Below are positions 1-8,631 of a stretch of DNA of 64,000 nt, piece after piece; position 1 is the first letter of the stretch, and every line of letters starts with the position of its first letter. The translations under genes and the position numbers were made by a program. This DNA comes from Streptomyces sp. NRRL F-525 (GTDB taxonomy: Bacteria > Actinomycetota > Actinomycetes > Streptomycetales > Streptomycetaceae): positions 640,416-704,415 of the forward strand of contig NZ_JNXE01000001.1 in the NCBI RefSeq assembly GCF_000716605.1, written 5' to 3'. The notes under the pieces were generated by a model. The model made no database searches. It was not told where the DNA came from and saw nothing but the letters and a program-made list of their open reading frames with translations.

Positions 1-102
1 CGGCACGGCACGGGCCGGTGGTGCCAGCTCGGCCAGATTGGTCAACACCCTGGCGACATTCCGAGGGCGCAGGTAGATGTCGTAGCTGTAGATCAGTCCC
101 AT
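1..102 (-). CDS. N-terminal fragment of unrecognised actinobacterial protein
   Basis: Only the first 34 codons of this minus-strand gene lie in the window, and the rest runs off the left edge. The peptide starts MGLIYSYDIYLRPRNVAR and reads like coding sequence. A good ribosome binding site, GGGGGAAAC, stands just before the ATG at 102..100. The gene diverges from the leucine-rich repeat gene, and the two share the 122-bp space 103-224. I cannot assign a function from 34 residues; the evidence is the start, the ribosome binding site and the codon-like composition. Confidence 0.6.
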   Translation of the reverse strand, partial: MGLIYSYDIYLRPRNVARVLTNLAELAPPARAVP

Positions 103-224
103 GTTTCCCCCTGCCCTAGATCGAACCGGACCTTCTCACGTCCCGCCCCTTGAGCGCTGGTCGTTTTTGGCTCGCACCCTTACCCGCGTACGGCTGTCAG
201 ACCCGGCCTCTACAGTTCCGAGCC

Positions 225-2189
225 ATGACTGCGAACAACGACGGCAGCGGTGCCGGTGCCTCCCGGCTGGGCGAACTGCGCGAGTTACTGGCCACGGGGA
301 AGCCGGTCAAGGTGCGTCGGGCCATGGGGGAACTCGTCGCGATCCCGGACGACGGAACGGCACTTGCCGTGGCCGCCCGGTTCGCGGACACCGCCGCGCT
401 CTCCTCCGAGGTGCTGCTGAAGCTGTGGCCGCAGGCGTCCGACCCGGACGGTTTCTGCGCCGCCCTGCTCGCCCCCGCCCTCGCCCGCGAGAACCGGACC
501 TCGATACGGCTGCGCGGGATGACGTCGCTGACCGGACTGCGCCACCTCACGCTGCTGCGCGGTCTGCACATCGAGCGCTGCAAGGAGATCACCGACCTGA
601 CCGAGGTCGGCGCGCTCACCGGCCTCACGGACCTCGACCTCAACGGGTGCTCGGGCGTTGAAGATCTGACCCCGATCGCCCGTCTCGTCGGGTTGACCCG
701 GCTCAACCTGCACCGCTGCCGGGCCGTGGAGAACACCGCGCCACTGCTGTCCCTGGGGAACCTGCGGGAACTGGACCTGAGCATGACCGGGGTGCGGTCC
801 GCCGACGGTTTCGGTACGGCCTTTCCCGCGCTGGAGACACTGACCCTGCGTGGCTGCCGTTCCTTCAGGGACGCCTCGCAGCTGTCCGGGCTGAGCCGGC
901 TCACCCACCTCGACCTGGGCTGGACCGGCATCCGTGACCTGACCGGCCTGCGTGACGTCCCCGCCGTGACCCACCTGGACCTGCGCAGCTGCGGCCGCCT
1001 GAACGACCTGGCCGGTATCGACGCGCTGCCCGGCCTGACCGAACTGATCCTGGAGGACTGCCCCCGTCTCCAGACCCTCCACGGACTAGGCTCCCACTCC
1101 CGGCTCACCCGGCTGGAGATCAAAGGCTGTCCCCAACTGGCCGACGTCAGCGCGCTGTTCGCACTCACCCGGCTGACCAGACTGATCGTCGAAGGAGCCG
1201 AGCGGCTCACCTCCCTGCGCGGCCTGGAGACACTCGGCTTCCTGAAGTCGCTCTGGCTCGCCGGCTGCCCAGCGCTGCACGACTTCGCCGCGCTGACTCA
1301 GTTGTCCGCACTCGACGAACTCGGCCTGGAGGGACTCGGTCAGCTGCCCGACCTCACGCCGTTCGCCGCTGTCCCCGGTCTCACGTCCCTGCATGTGATC
1401 CGCTGCGACGGTCTGGTCACCCTGGAAGGCCTGGAACACCAGGACGAGTTGGCCGACCTGGTCGTCTACCAATGCCGTAACGTGCGCCGCCCCGGCGAAC
1501 TCGGTGTCTTGCCCGCCCTGCGCAGGGTGCGGCTGAACAACTGCCCTTCACTGACCGGTCTCGACGGCCTCGGCGATGTCCCCGCACTGCGCGAACTGCA
1601 CGTCGCCTACTGTGAGTTGCTCGTGGATCCCGGCGGCCTCGCCGGTGCTCCGGTGGAGGACGTGGTCTTCGCCCGGATGCCGAACCTGGGATCGCTGCAC
1701 GCCCTGGAGAACTGCCCCGACCTGCGCCGACTGGAACTGATCAGATGCCCGCGCGTGGAGAACATCCCGGCCGGGCCGGTCACCGAGCTCAACATCGACG
1801 AACTCGACTGGCGGGACCTCTCACCCCTGGCCGGTCACAAGAACCTCCGCCACCTCTGGCTCGATCTGCCGGAGCTGGAGGACATCGGCGCCCTGCTCGC
1901 CGTACCCGACCTCATCACCCTTCATATCGGCGGATGTGACTCCCTCAAGGAGAAGGACCTCGCCCCGCTGCTCGACCTGCCGTCCTTGCGGCAGGTCACG
2001 CTGCCCTACGGTCTCTGCCAAGGGGGATACCCGGCCCGCTACCTGTCGCTGGTGCAGCCTCTCCGCAGCGGCGCACCGGAGGCCCCCAGGACCCAGCCGT
2101 CGCCCCAGTGGTCGGTCTCATGGTGTACGGCCTGCTCGGGATGGCACCCAGGCGGTTCCGGACTGCGCTTGCACTGCCCGGCGGCATGA
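225..2189 (+). CDS. Leucine-rich repeat protein
   Basis: This 654-residue protein begins with about 90 residues of non-repeat sequence. About twenty leucine-rich repeats of roughly 22-25 residues follow, for example LTGLTDLDLNGCSGVEDLTP and LPGLTELILEDCPRLQTLHG, and they run to about residue 620. Many repeats carry a Cys after the Leu-rich strand (NGC, LRGC, EDC, KGC, NNC). No signal peptide or membrane segment is visible, so a cytoplasmic protein-interaction role is likely, but the partner is unknown. The last 40 residues are Ser/Pro/Trp-rich and unlike the repeats, which could be a natural tail or an end altered by a frameshift. I chose ATG 225 (MTANNDGSGAG) over the upstream in-frame ATG at 150, because residues before 225 look non-coding. 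Confidence 0.8.
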   Translation: MTANNDGSGAGASRLGELRELLATGKPVKVRRAMGELVAIPDDGTALAVAARFADTAALSSEVLLKLWPQASDPDGFCAALLAPALARENRTSIRLRGMTSLTGLRHLTLLRGLHIERCKEITDLTEVGALTGLTDLDLNGCSGVEDLTPIARLVGLTRLNLHRCRAVENTAPLLSLGNLRELDLSMTGVRSADGFGTAFPALETLTLRGCRSFRDASQLSGLSRLTHLDLGWTGIRDLTGLRDVPAVTHLDLRSCGRLNDLAGIDALPGLTELILEDCPRLQTLHGLGSHSRLTRLEIKGCPQLADVSALFALTRLTRLIVEGAERLTSLRGLETLGFLKSLWLAGCPALHDFAALTQLSALDELGLEGLGQLPDLTPFAAVPGLTSLHVIRCDGLVTLEGLEHQDELADLVVYQCRNVRRPGELGVLPALRRVRLNNCPSLTGLDGLGDVPALRELHVAYCELLVDPGGLAGAPVEDVVFARMPNLGSLHALENCPDLRRLELIRCPRVENIPAGPVTELNIDELDWRDLSPLAGHKNLRHLWLDLPELEDIGALLAVPDLITLHIGGCDSLKEKDLAPLLDLPSLRQVTLPYGLCQGGYPARYLSLVQPLRSGAPEAPRTQPSPQWSVSWCTACSGWHPGGSGLRLHCPAA

Positions 2190-2247
2190 CCGACGGCTGG
2201 CTGACCGGCTGCTCCGCGATACGTCGATCCCCTCATCGGCGGCCACC

Positions 2248-2661
2248 TCAGGAGAAGTCCGCCGCGGTGATGCCGTCGGGATGCCCGGACGGCCACTGCA
2301 CCAACTCGATCCGGTAGCCGTCCGGGTCGGTGAGCCATGAGGTCTTCGGGCCGTCAGGGCCGCCCGGAAACTGGAGGGGCTCCGGCGCCAGACCGGCTTC
2401 GGTCAGTGTCTTGACCGTGTCCGTCAGCGTGTCCACCTGGATTGCGAGGTGGTCGAAACCGCTGCCCACGTCGACGCGTCCGTCGGCGGGACGGTGGACC
2501 AGTTCGAGCGAGGCCGCCGGTTCGCCGGGGAATTTGAGGATCACGAGGCGAGCCCCGTCGCCGATGTCGACCTTGCCCAACTCGACGTAGCCCAGGGCGG
2601 TGTAGAAGGCGAGCGAGCGGTCCAGGTCGGTGACGCGGTAGGAGACGAAGAGCGTCTTCAC
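2248..2661 (-). CDS. VOC (glyoxalase/bleomycin-resistance fold) protein
   Basis: A 137-residue vicinal-oxygen-chelate domain. The start VKTLFVSYRVTDLDRSLAFY and the end DPDGYRIELVQWP show the two beta-alpha-beta-beta-beta halves, with HLAIQV at the start of the second half and the Glu in YRIEL in the place of a metal ligand. Proteins of this size are glyoxalase-like isomerases, dioxygenases or binding proteins, and I cannot tell which. The GTG start at 2661..2659 overlaps the stop of the upstream DHFR-like gene as GTGA, so the two are translationally coupled. Confidence 0.85.
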   Translation of the reverse strand: MKTLFVSYRVTDLDRSLAFYTALGYVELGKVDIGDGARLVILKFPGEPAASLELVHRPADGRVDVGSGFDHLAIQVDTLTDTVKTLTEAGLAPEPLQFPGGPDGPKTSWLTDPDGYRIELVQWPSGHPDGITAADFS

Positions 2662-3242
2662 GCGGCACCCCCGGGTCGGCGCACCTGGTAGCGCAGGTGC
2701 GTGACGTCTCGGTCCTCGAGCCGTCGGACGAGGTCGAGTTCGATGTGATCGCCGCCCAGGTGCTCGAAGAGCCGTCGGCCGTCCCCGAGGAGGACCGGCA
2801 CCAGGTGGATCTCCATCTCGTCCAACTGCCCGGCCCGGAGGAGCGCTTGGGCCGCCCCCGCCCCGTGGACCATGACCGGCCGGTCGCCGGCGGCGGCGCG
2901 AGCCTGACGGGCGCAGTCCTCGGCATCCGTGACGAAACGCGCGTGGCCGGGCGGCACGTCCCCGTCGTCCACGTGGTGGGTGAGGACGAGGATCGGCACA
3001 CCGTCGTGATGGTCGCCCTGCCAGCGCCCGGCGAGTTCGAAGGTCCGCCGGCCGGAGATCAACGCGCCGGTCGCCAGCGCCTCGCGGTAGACCTGGCCGC
3101 TGGGACCGTCGTTCTTCCGGTCGTCCAGCCAGTTGAACAGCCGTCCGCCGTCCCGTCCGAGCTCCTGCCCCGGCCGATCGTCCGGACCGGCGACAAAGCC
3201 GTCGAGCGACATCGACATGTACAGCCGAATCGGATTGATCAT
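2658..3242 (-). CDS. Dihydrofolate reductase-like (RibD C-terminal) oxidoreductase
   Basis: A 194-residue protein of the RibD C-terminal/DHFR-like family, which reduces small molecules with NADPH. It starts MINPIRLYMSMSLDGFVAGP, the usual family opening, and continues with ALATGALISGRRTFELAG and PVMVHGAGAAQALLRAGQLDEMEIHLVPVL cut into strands typical of the fold. The ATG at 3242 is preceded by a GGAGGAGAG stretch. The frame is open further upstream but that part is Arg-rich and looks non-coding. The gene ends inside the start codon of the VOC gene (GTGA overlap), forming a two-gene unit. The substrate is unknown; many such pairs in actinomycetes are uncharacterised. Confidence 0.85.
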   Translation of the reverse strand: MINPIRLYMSMSLDGFVAGPDDRPGQELGRDGGRLFNWLDDRKNDGPSGQVYREALATGALISGRRTFELAGRWQGDHHDGVPILVLTHHVDDGDVPPGHARFVTDAEDCARQARAAAGDRPVMVHGAGAAQALLRAGQLDEMEIHLVPVLLGDGRRLFEHLGGDHIELDLVRRLEDRDVTHLRYQVRRPGGAA

Positions 3243-3446
3243 CCTGGCCTGCCTCTCTCCTCCATGACACCGGACCCGCCGCCTCCTGATCCACCGACGG
3301 GGCGCACATGTCACGAGGAAGACTTCAGGCAACCGGCAGAGTCATCGGTGTGACGCGCCGACGGCGAGGACACGCGGTAGCCGTTGGCCATCGCGACCAG
3401 TCCCTTGGTGCCGTCCGCCCGCGCATCGCTCACACCTGCCCGTTCG

Positions 3447-6194
3447 TCACCTGTCACCCAGCCGGGCCCCGACCAGCCCTTCGCGGAAGGCGATGGTCGC
3501 CGCCTCGGTGCGTGTCGTCGCGCTCAGCTTCGTCAGGATGTGGGAGACGTGTACGCCCGCCGTACTCGGCGAGATGTGCAGGCGGGCGGCGATCTGCCGG
3601 TTGCTCAGGCCTTCGGTGATCAACTGGAGCACCTCGAGCTCGCGTTCCGTGAGGCCGTCCTGGGTGGGGCGCGGGCGCAGGAGCTGGTTGATCTGGCGGG
3701 TGAGCGGTGTGGCGCGCAGGTCATCGGCCAGCCGGGCGGCCTCCCTGAGGCGGGCCGTCGCGCCGGGGCGGTCGCCCGCGGCCAGCAGGGCGCGCGCGGC
3801 GTGGAACAGGCACAGCGCCAGTTCGTACGGCTGCCGCAGCTCACGCCAGGAGGCCACCGCCTGGTCCCAGCCGGCGTCCTCGATCAGCGCCCGGAGCATG
3901 GTCTGCCAGGCTCGGTCGAGTGTCCCGTCCAGGCTGAACTCGGCGTCGATCGTGGCCAGTTGGACCTGCCGGGCCGCCACCCGCTGCCGTAGTTCCGTGT
4001 CGGCGCGTGCGGACAGCCGCGCCCGTTGCACCAGGGCGCCGGCGACCAGGACCGGCCGGGCGTCGCTGCTGTAGATCCGGGTGAGCGCGGGGTCGGTCAG
4101 TGCCCGGTCCAGGAGCAGGTCGGCCCGTTCCGGGTCGCCCTGGGCCACGGCGAGCAGGCACAGCAGCTGATGGCGGAAGAACAGGCTTCCGGCGTCGGGG
4201 TGCTCCATGGCTGCCGCGGCCTCGGCCGCCGTCGTCAAGTCACCGCGCAGCAGCGACAGATGGCCGACCAGGGCGCGCAGGCCCCGCCGTGACTGCGGTG
4301 GTGTGTCCGCCTGGAGGCTCTCTTCCAGTACGGCGGTTGCCTCGTCCCACCGCCCGGCCAGGATCAGGGCGCTTCCCGCGTAGCGGGCGAGCTCGGCTCC
4401 CCGGCTGCGCGCAAGACCGTAGCGGCGGGCGAGGCGGATCCCCGCACCGGCGACCTCGATGGTGCGCTGGTGGTCGCCCGCTCTGGTGTGGAGCATGGCC
4501 TCGTACATGGGCACGGTCATCAACAGGTCGTTGCTGTCGAGCCGTTCGGCGAGCGCGCGGGCCTCGGCGAGCATGCCGAGGTCGTCGGTCATGGATCCGA
4601 CGCCCAGCAACCCGCGGACGGTGACCATGGCGTCGCCGGTGGCCCGTCCGATCGCGAGCGCCTCCTCGAACGACGCACGGGCCCGGTCCACATCAGGAAG
4701 AACGCCCATCGCCAGTACGCCGAGCAGCCGACCCCGATGCGCGCTGCCGGGCGGAAGCAGCTCCAGGGCGTGTTCCCAGTCGGAGCTGCCGCTGGTGTCC
4801 AGCCGGTGCCGCAGCCTGCCCCGGTGTTCGAGGAGCAGGGCGGCCCGCTCGGGCTCGCGCCGCTCGTCCACCGCCACCAGCCCGGCGGTGGCGTACTCGA
4901 CGCCGCGAGCGTAGTCGCCGCTGAGCATGCAGGCCTCGGCGGCGTCGGTCAGCACGCCGATCCGGTCGGCGCCCAGCGGGACTTCCGGATCCCACAGGTC
5001 GAGGACCATGCCGAGCAGCCGGACCTGTTCGGCGTAGGCGTACGACGTGCGTGCCTGTCCGGCGGCCAGGTAGGCGGCTGACAGCGCCAGGCCACGATCC
5101 CCGGCCGCGTGGGCATGCGCGGCCAGCTCCGCCGGGGCGTCGCCGTCGCGCAGGGCCTCGGCGTAGCGAGCGTGCAGGCGCGCACGCTCGCCGGGCAGCA
5201 GGTCGTCGTAGACCGCGTCCCGGATCAGGGCGTGGCGAAAGGCGTAGCCGTCGCCTGCCGTGACCAGCAGGCTGCGGTCGACGAGTTCACGCAGGAGGGT
5301 GTCCAGCTCGGCCCCGTCCTGCCCCGCCACCTCGGCCAGCAGGCGGTGGCCGACCCGCCCGCCCGCCACGGAGGCCAGGCTCAGCAGCTCGCGAGCCGGG
5401 CTCCGCAGCGACCGCGGGCCGTCCAGCAGCAGATCGCGTACGTCGTCCGGGGTCCGTTCGCCGGCGCGGGCGAGCGCCTCGACGAACAGCGGGTTGCCGT
5501 CGCTGCGTCGATGGACGCGGCCCACGGTCGCCGGATCCGGTTCGGTGCCGAGGATGGCGGTCAGCTGGCGGCCCACGTCCCGTTCGTCGAGGTGGCCGAG
5601 GCGCAGGCGGGTGGTGCCCGGTCGGCGGGCGAGCTCCGACAGCAGCGGTCCAACTTCGGGCGGCCGGTGGGTGATGACGAGGAGTACCCCGGGCCGGGTC
5701 AGGTTCCTGGCGAGGAAGCCGAGCAGTTCGCAGGTGGCCGTGTCCGCCCAATGCAGGTCCTCGACCGAGACGACGAGCGGCCGGTCGGCGGCCACCCGTT
5801 CGACCAGCGTCAGCACCTCCTCGTACAGTCGATGCCTGCCGCCCTCCAAGTCGTCGCCCGGCGCGCCGAGTTCGGGGAACCAGCGGGCCAGCCGGGGGTA
5901 GGGGCCGGGCGTCACGCCCTCGACCCGGATCAGGGAGCGCAGGACGGTCACGAACGGCGCGTACGGCACGGAGTCACGCCCCAGTTCCGCGCAGACGCCC
6001 CCGACCACCCGCACCCCCGGGTCCAGCGACCGCGTGAACTCGGCGAGCAGGCGTGACTTTCCGATCCCGGCCTCCCCGGCGACCAGCGCCACGGCCGGAC
6101 CCTGCTCGACAGCCGTGTCCAGAGCCGCAGTCAGCCTCGCCAACTCCTCGCTCCGGCCGACCAACACCGGACTGACCACGCGCTGCGCCACCAC
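3447..6194 (-). CDS. LAL-type LuxR-family transcriptional regulator with AAA/NTPase domain
   Basis: A 915-residue regulator of the large ATP-binding LuxR (LAL) type. Near the N terminus is a Walker A, VAGEAGIGKSRLL, and then a Walker B-like segment, LVVSVEDLHWAD. A long helical, TPR-like middle follows. The last 65 residues form a LuxR helix-turn-helix (LTERELEVLQLITEGLSNRQ and the recognition helix region STAGVHVSHILTKL). The family binds ATP and an inducer and activates nearby genes. The frame opens at 6263, but I place the start at the GTG codons 6194/6191 (VVAQRVVSPVLVGRSEEL), because VGRSEEL is the normal beginning of these proteins. It diverges from the Eis-like gene, with an inverted repeat between them. 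Confidence 0.88.
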   Translation of the reverse strand: MVAQRVVSPVLVGRSEELARLTAALDTAVEQGPAVALVAGEAGIGKSRLLAEFTRSLDPGVRVVGGVCAELGRDSVPYAPFVTVLRSLIRVEGVTPGPYPRLARWFPELGAPGDDLEGGRHRLYEEVLTLVERVAADRPLVVSVEDLHWADTATCELLGFLARNLTRPGVLLVITHRPPEVGPLLSELARRPGTTRLRLGHLDERDVGRQLTAILGTEPDPATVGRVHRRSDGNPLFVEALARAGERTPDDVRDLLLDGPRSLRSPARELLSLASVAGGRVGHRLLAEVAGQDGAELDTLLRELVDRSLLVTAGDGYAFRHALIRDAVYDDLLPGERARLHARYAEALRDGDAPAELAAHAHAAGDRGLALSAAYLAAGQARTSYAYAEQVRLLGMVLDLWDPEVPLGADRIGVLTDAAEACMLSGDYARGVEYATAGLVAVDERREPERAALLLEHRGRLRHRLDTSGSSDWEHALELLPPGSAHRGRLLGVLAMGVLPDVDRARASFEEALAIGRATGDAMVTVRGLLGVGSMTDDLGMLAEARALAERLDSNDLLMTVPMYEAMLHTRAGDHQRTIEVAGAGIRLARRYGLARSRGAELARYAGSALILAGRWDEATAVLEESLQADTPPQSRRGLRALVGHLSLLRGDLTTAAEAAAAMEHPDAGSLFFRHQLLCLLAVAQGDPERADLLLDRALTDPALTRIYSSDARPVLVAGALVQRARLSARADTELRQRVAARQVQLATIDAEFSLDGTLDRAWQTMLRALIEDAGWDQAVASWRELRQPYELALCLFHAARALLAAGDRPGATARLREAARLADDLRATPLTRQINQLLRPRPTQDGLTERELEVLQLITEGLSNRQIAARLHISPSTAGVHVSHILTKLSATTRTEAATIAFREGLVGARLGDR

Positions 6195-6205
6195 GCCGCC
6201 AGCAT

Positions 6206-6244
6206 ATAAACAGGGAGATCGCTCGATGTGCCGCAGCTGTTTAT
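6206..6244. promoter_or_regulatory. Candidate operator: perfect 8-bp inverted repeat between divergent genes
   Basis: ATAAACAG at 6206-6213 and its exact reverse complement CTGTTTAT at 6237-6244 lie between the LAL regulator start (6194) and the acetyltransferase start (6262). The half-site centres are 31 bp apart, about three helical turns. A/T-rich arms stand out in this GC-rich DNA. The sequence shows the repeat; its use by the LAL regulator or another dimer is inference. Confidence 0.4.
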
Positions 6245-6261
6245 CCGGCCACGCTCGACGC

Positions 6262-7485
6262 ATGACGACGACCTACCCGTTGCGGACCATCGCCGCCCAC
6301 GAACTCGACGCGTGGGCCCGCATGGTCACCACGACCTACGGCCAGGACTGGCAGGAGGGCGGCCTGCGGAACGCCGCCGCCTCACTCGAACCCGACCGCA
6401 CGATCGCCGCCCACGACGGCCACGAGATCGTCGGTGGGGCGTCGATCTACGGCCGCGTCATGACGGTCCCCGGCGGGACCGCGCCCGTCGCCGGCATCAC
6501 GCTGGTCGCGGTCCTGCCCACCCACCGCCGGCGCGGCATCCTCACCGCGATGATGCGCGAGCAGCTCACCGGCCTGCACGACACGGGCGGCGAACCGGTC
6601 GCCGCGCTCAACGCCGCCGAAGCCACGATCTACGGCCGCTTCGGCTACGGCATCGCCAGCCACGTCGCCGAGATCCGCGGCGACAAGAGGTCCATGGCCC
6701 TGCGCCCCGGCACGGACCTCGGCGACGGGACGATCCGCCTGCTCGGCCGCGAGGAGGCCCGGCCACTCCTTGAGAAGGTCTACGAATCCGTGCGCGGCAC
6801 CGCCGTCGGATGGGTCGACCGCACGGAGAAGTTCTGGGAGGCCCGGCTCGCCGACGCCGAACGCGCACGCGACGGAGGCACGGCACTGCGCTTCGCCGTC
6901 CATCTGGAGCCCGGCGGCGCGGCCACCGGCTACACCGTCTACCGCTCCAGGCCGGGGACGGTGCGGGTCATTGAGGTCGCGGCCACCACCCGGCCGTCCT
7001 ACGCCGCCCTGTGGCGCTTCCTCATCGACCTCGACGCGCACGACGGCCTCGTCTACGACGGTGCCGTGGACGAACCGCTGAAGCATCTGCTGACCGACCC
7101 GCGCGCGGCCCGCGCCACCGTGACCGACAACCTCTGGGTCCGCCTGGTGGACGTCGACCGGGCGCTGACAGCACGCCGGTACGCGACCCCGCTGGATCTG
7201 GTCCTGGAGGTCCAGGACACGTTCTGCCCCTGGAACGCCGGACGCCACCGCCTGTCGGCCGACGGCGACTCCGTGACCTGTGAACTCACGCGCGCCCGGG
7301 CCGACTTGAGAGTGACCACCACCGAACTGGGCGCGGCCTACCTGGGCGGCACCACCCTGTCGTCGCTGGCGGCGGCGGGCCGCGTCGAGGAACTGCGGCC
7401 GGGCGCGGTCACCGCCGCCTCGCTCGCCTTCCGCGGCGAGCGCGCACCGTTCCACCCCTCGGGCTGGGCCTTCCCCGCCTTTTGA
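6262..7485 (+). CDS. Eis-like GNAT acetyltransferase with SCP2-type C-terminal domain
   Basis: This 407-residue protein fits the Eis family (enhanced intracellular survival), acetyltransferases that modify amines, including aminoglycosides in mycobacteria. The acetyl-CoA site is visible as VLPTHRRRGILTAMM. The motif IYGRFGYG holds the tyrosine used as general acid in Eis, and the protein ends in Phe (GWAFPAF), matching the C-terminal carboxylate that Eis uses as base. The second half (YTVYRSRPGTVRVIEVAATT and the LDLVLEVQDTFCPWNAGRHR region) matches the second GNAT and SCP2-like domains. ATG 6262 was chosen because it gives the normal family N terminus; the upstream frame overlaps the divergent regulator. 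The substrate is not predictable here. Confidence 0.88.
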   Translation: MTTTYPLRTIAAHELDAWARMVTTTYGQDWQEGGLRNAAASLEPDRTIAAHDGHEIVGGASIYGRVMTVPGGTAPVAGITLVAVLPTHRRRGILTAMMREQLTGLHDTGGEPVAALNAAEATIYGRFGYGIASHVAEIRGDKRSMALRPGTDLGDGTIRLLGREEARPLLEKVYESVRGTAVGWVDRTEKFWEARLADAERARDGGTALRFAVHLEPGGAATGYTVYRSRPGTVRVIEVAATTRPSYAALWRFLIDLDAHDGLVYDGAVDEPLKHLLTDPRAARATVTDNLWVRLVDVDRALTARRYATPLDLVLEVQDTFCPWNAGRHRLSADGDSVTCELTRARADLRVTTTELGAAYLGGTTLSSLAAAGRVEELRPGAVTAASLAFRGERAPFHPSGWAFPAF

Positions 7486-7540
7486 ACGCTGTCCGGTCGA
7501 GGTCACCACGCCACGTAGCCCGCACACGAAGGAGAACCAC

Positions 7541-8530
7541 ATGGACACCCACCGGCTCGGCCGCACCGACTTCGAGGTCACTCAACTGGGCTTCGGAGGC
7601 GGCCCGTTGGGCGGCCTGTTCGAACCACTGGACGACGCCACCGCCGCCCAGGCCCTCGACGCCGCCTGGGAGTCGGGCATCCGCTACTACGACACCTCGC
7701 CGCACTACGGCATCGGCCACTCCGAACGCCGTATCGGAGAGCTGCTGCGCGGCAAGCCCCGGGCCGAGTTCACCCTGTCCACCAAGGTCGGGCGGCTGCT
7801 CGTACCGCAGGACCCGCAGGGGCGGATGGACGAGTCCTTCGCCGTCCCGGCCACCCACCGCCGGGTATGGGACTTCACCCGCGACGGCATCCGGCGCAGC
7901 GTCGAGGACTCCCTCGTCCGACTCGGCCTCGACCGGATCGACGTCCTCTATCTGCACGACGCCGAGCGGCACTTCGAGGAGGCGTTGCGGCACGGCTACC
8001 CCGCGCTAGCCGAACTCCGCGCCGAGGGCGTGGTCGGGGCGATCGGCGCGGGCATGTACCACCCCGGCCAACTCACCCGCCTGGTACGGGAGGCCGACCC
8101 CGACGTGGTGATGCTCTCGGGTCGCCACACCCTGCTGGACCACAGTGCCCTGGACGAGTTGCTGCCGGCCTGCACCGAGCACGGGGTGTCGGTGGTCGCC
8201 GCCTCCGTCTTCAACTCCGGCCTCCTGGCCACCGATCGGCCGACCGCGGGGGCGCGGTACGACTACGGCGAAGCCGGTCCCGAACTGCTGGCGCGGGTCC
8301 ACCGGATCGCCGACGTCTGCGAGGCGCACGGCGTGACGGTCCCGCAGGCCGCGATGGCCTTTCCGCTGCTGCACCCTGCCGTCGCCTGCATCGCGGTGGG
8401 CATGCGCACCGAGCAGGAGGTACGGCGCGACATCGCCGCGTTCGCCGCACCCGTCCCACCGGAGCTCTGGACCGATCTGCGGGGCGAGGGGCTGCTGGAC
8501 GAACGCGCGTTGCTGCCTGCGGCAGGGTGA
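7541..8530 (+). CDS. Aldo/keto reductase
   Basis: A 329-residue TIM-barrel oxidoreductase of the aldo/keto reductase superfamily, closest in pattern to the D-threo-aldose/L-fucose/galactose dehydrogenase type (YYDTSPHYGIGHSERRIG). The catalytic tetrad is readable: Asp51, Tyr56, Lys82 and His139. The C-terminal half carries the NAD(P)-binding loop (AVGMRTEQEV). The start has a good ribosome binding site, GAAGGAGAA, 5 nt before ATG. It lies 55 bp after the acetyltransferase on the same strand and 101 bp before an MmyB-type regulator that may control it. Such enzymes oxidise sugars or reduce aldehydes; the real substrate is not shown. Confidence 0.9.
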   Translation: MDTHRLGRTDFEVTQLGFGGGPLGGLFEPLDDATAAQALDAAWESGIRYYDTSPHYGIGHSERRIGELLRGKPRAEFTLSTKVGRLLVPQDPQGRMDESFAVPATHRRVWDFTRDGIRRSVEDSLVRLGLDRIDVLYLHDAERHFEEALRHGYPALAELRAEGVVGAIGAGMYHPGQLTRLVREADPDVVMLSGRHTLLDHSALDELLPACTEHGVSVVAASVFNSGLLATDRPTAGARYDYGEAGPELLARVHRIADVCEAHGVTVPQAAMAFPLLHPAVACIAVGMRTEQEVRRDIAAFAAPVPPELWTDLRGEGLLDERALLPAAG

Positions 8531-8631
8531 CTCGCCCCCGGCGCACGCTTTCCCATCTGTCCCGGCGCCGTTCGTAGCCTGCCCTTGTCAGGGGCAGGCT
8601 GTCCCGCGTCCCGGTGCCGGATACTCGGGGC

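Noticed and set aside
3243..3446. Possible gene remnant between the DHFR-like and LAL genes
   Set aside because: A short minus-strand frame looks mildly coding (SDARADGTKGLVAMANGYRV) but has no start signal or family; not enough to call.
8585..8625. TTGTCA and GATACT as a promoter of the MmyB-type regulator
   Set aside because: The spacing is 29 bp, far outside the usual 16-19.
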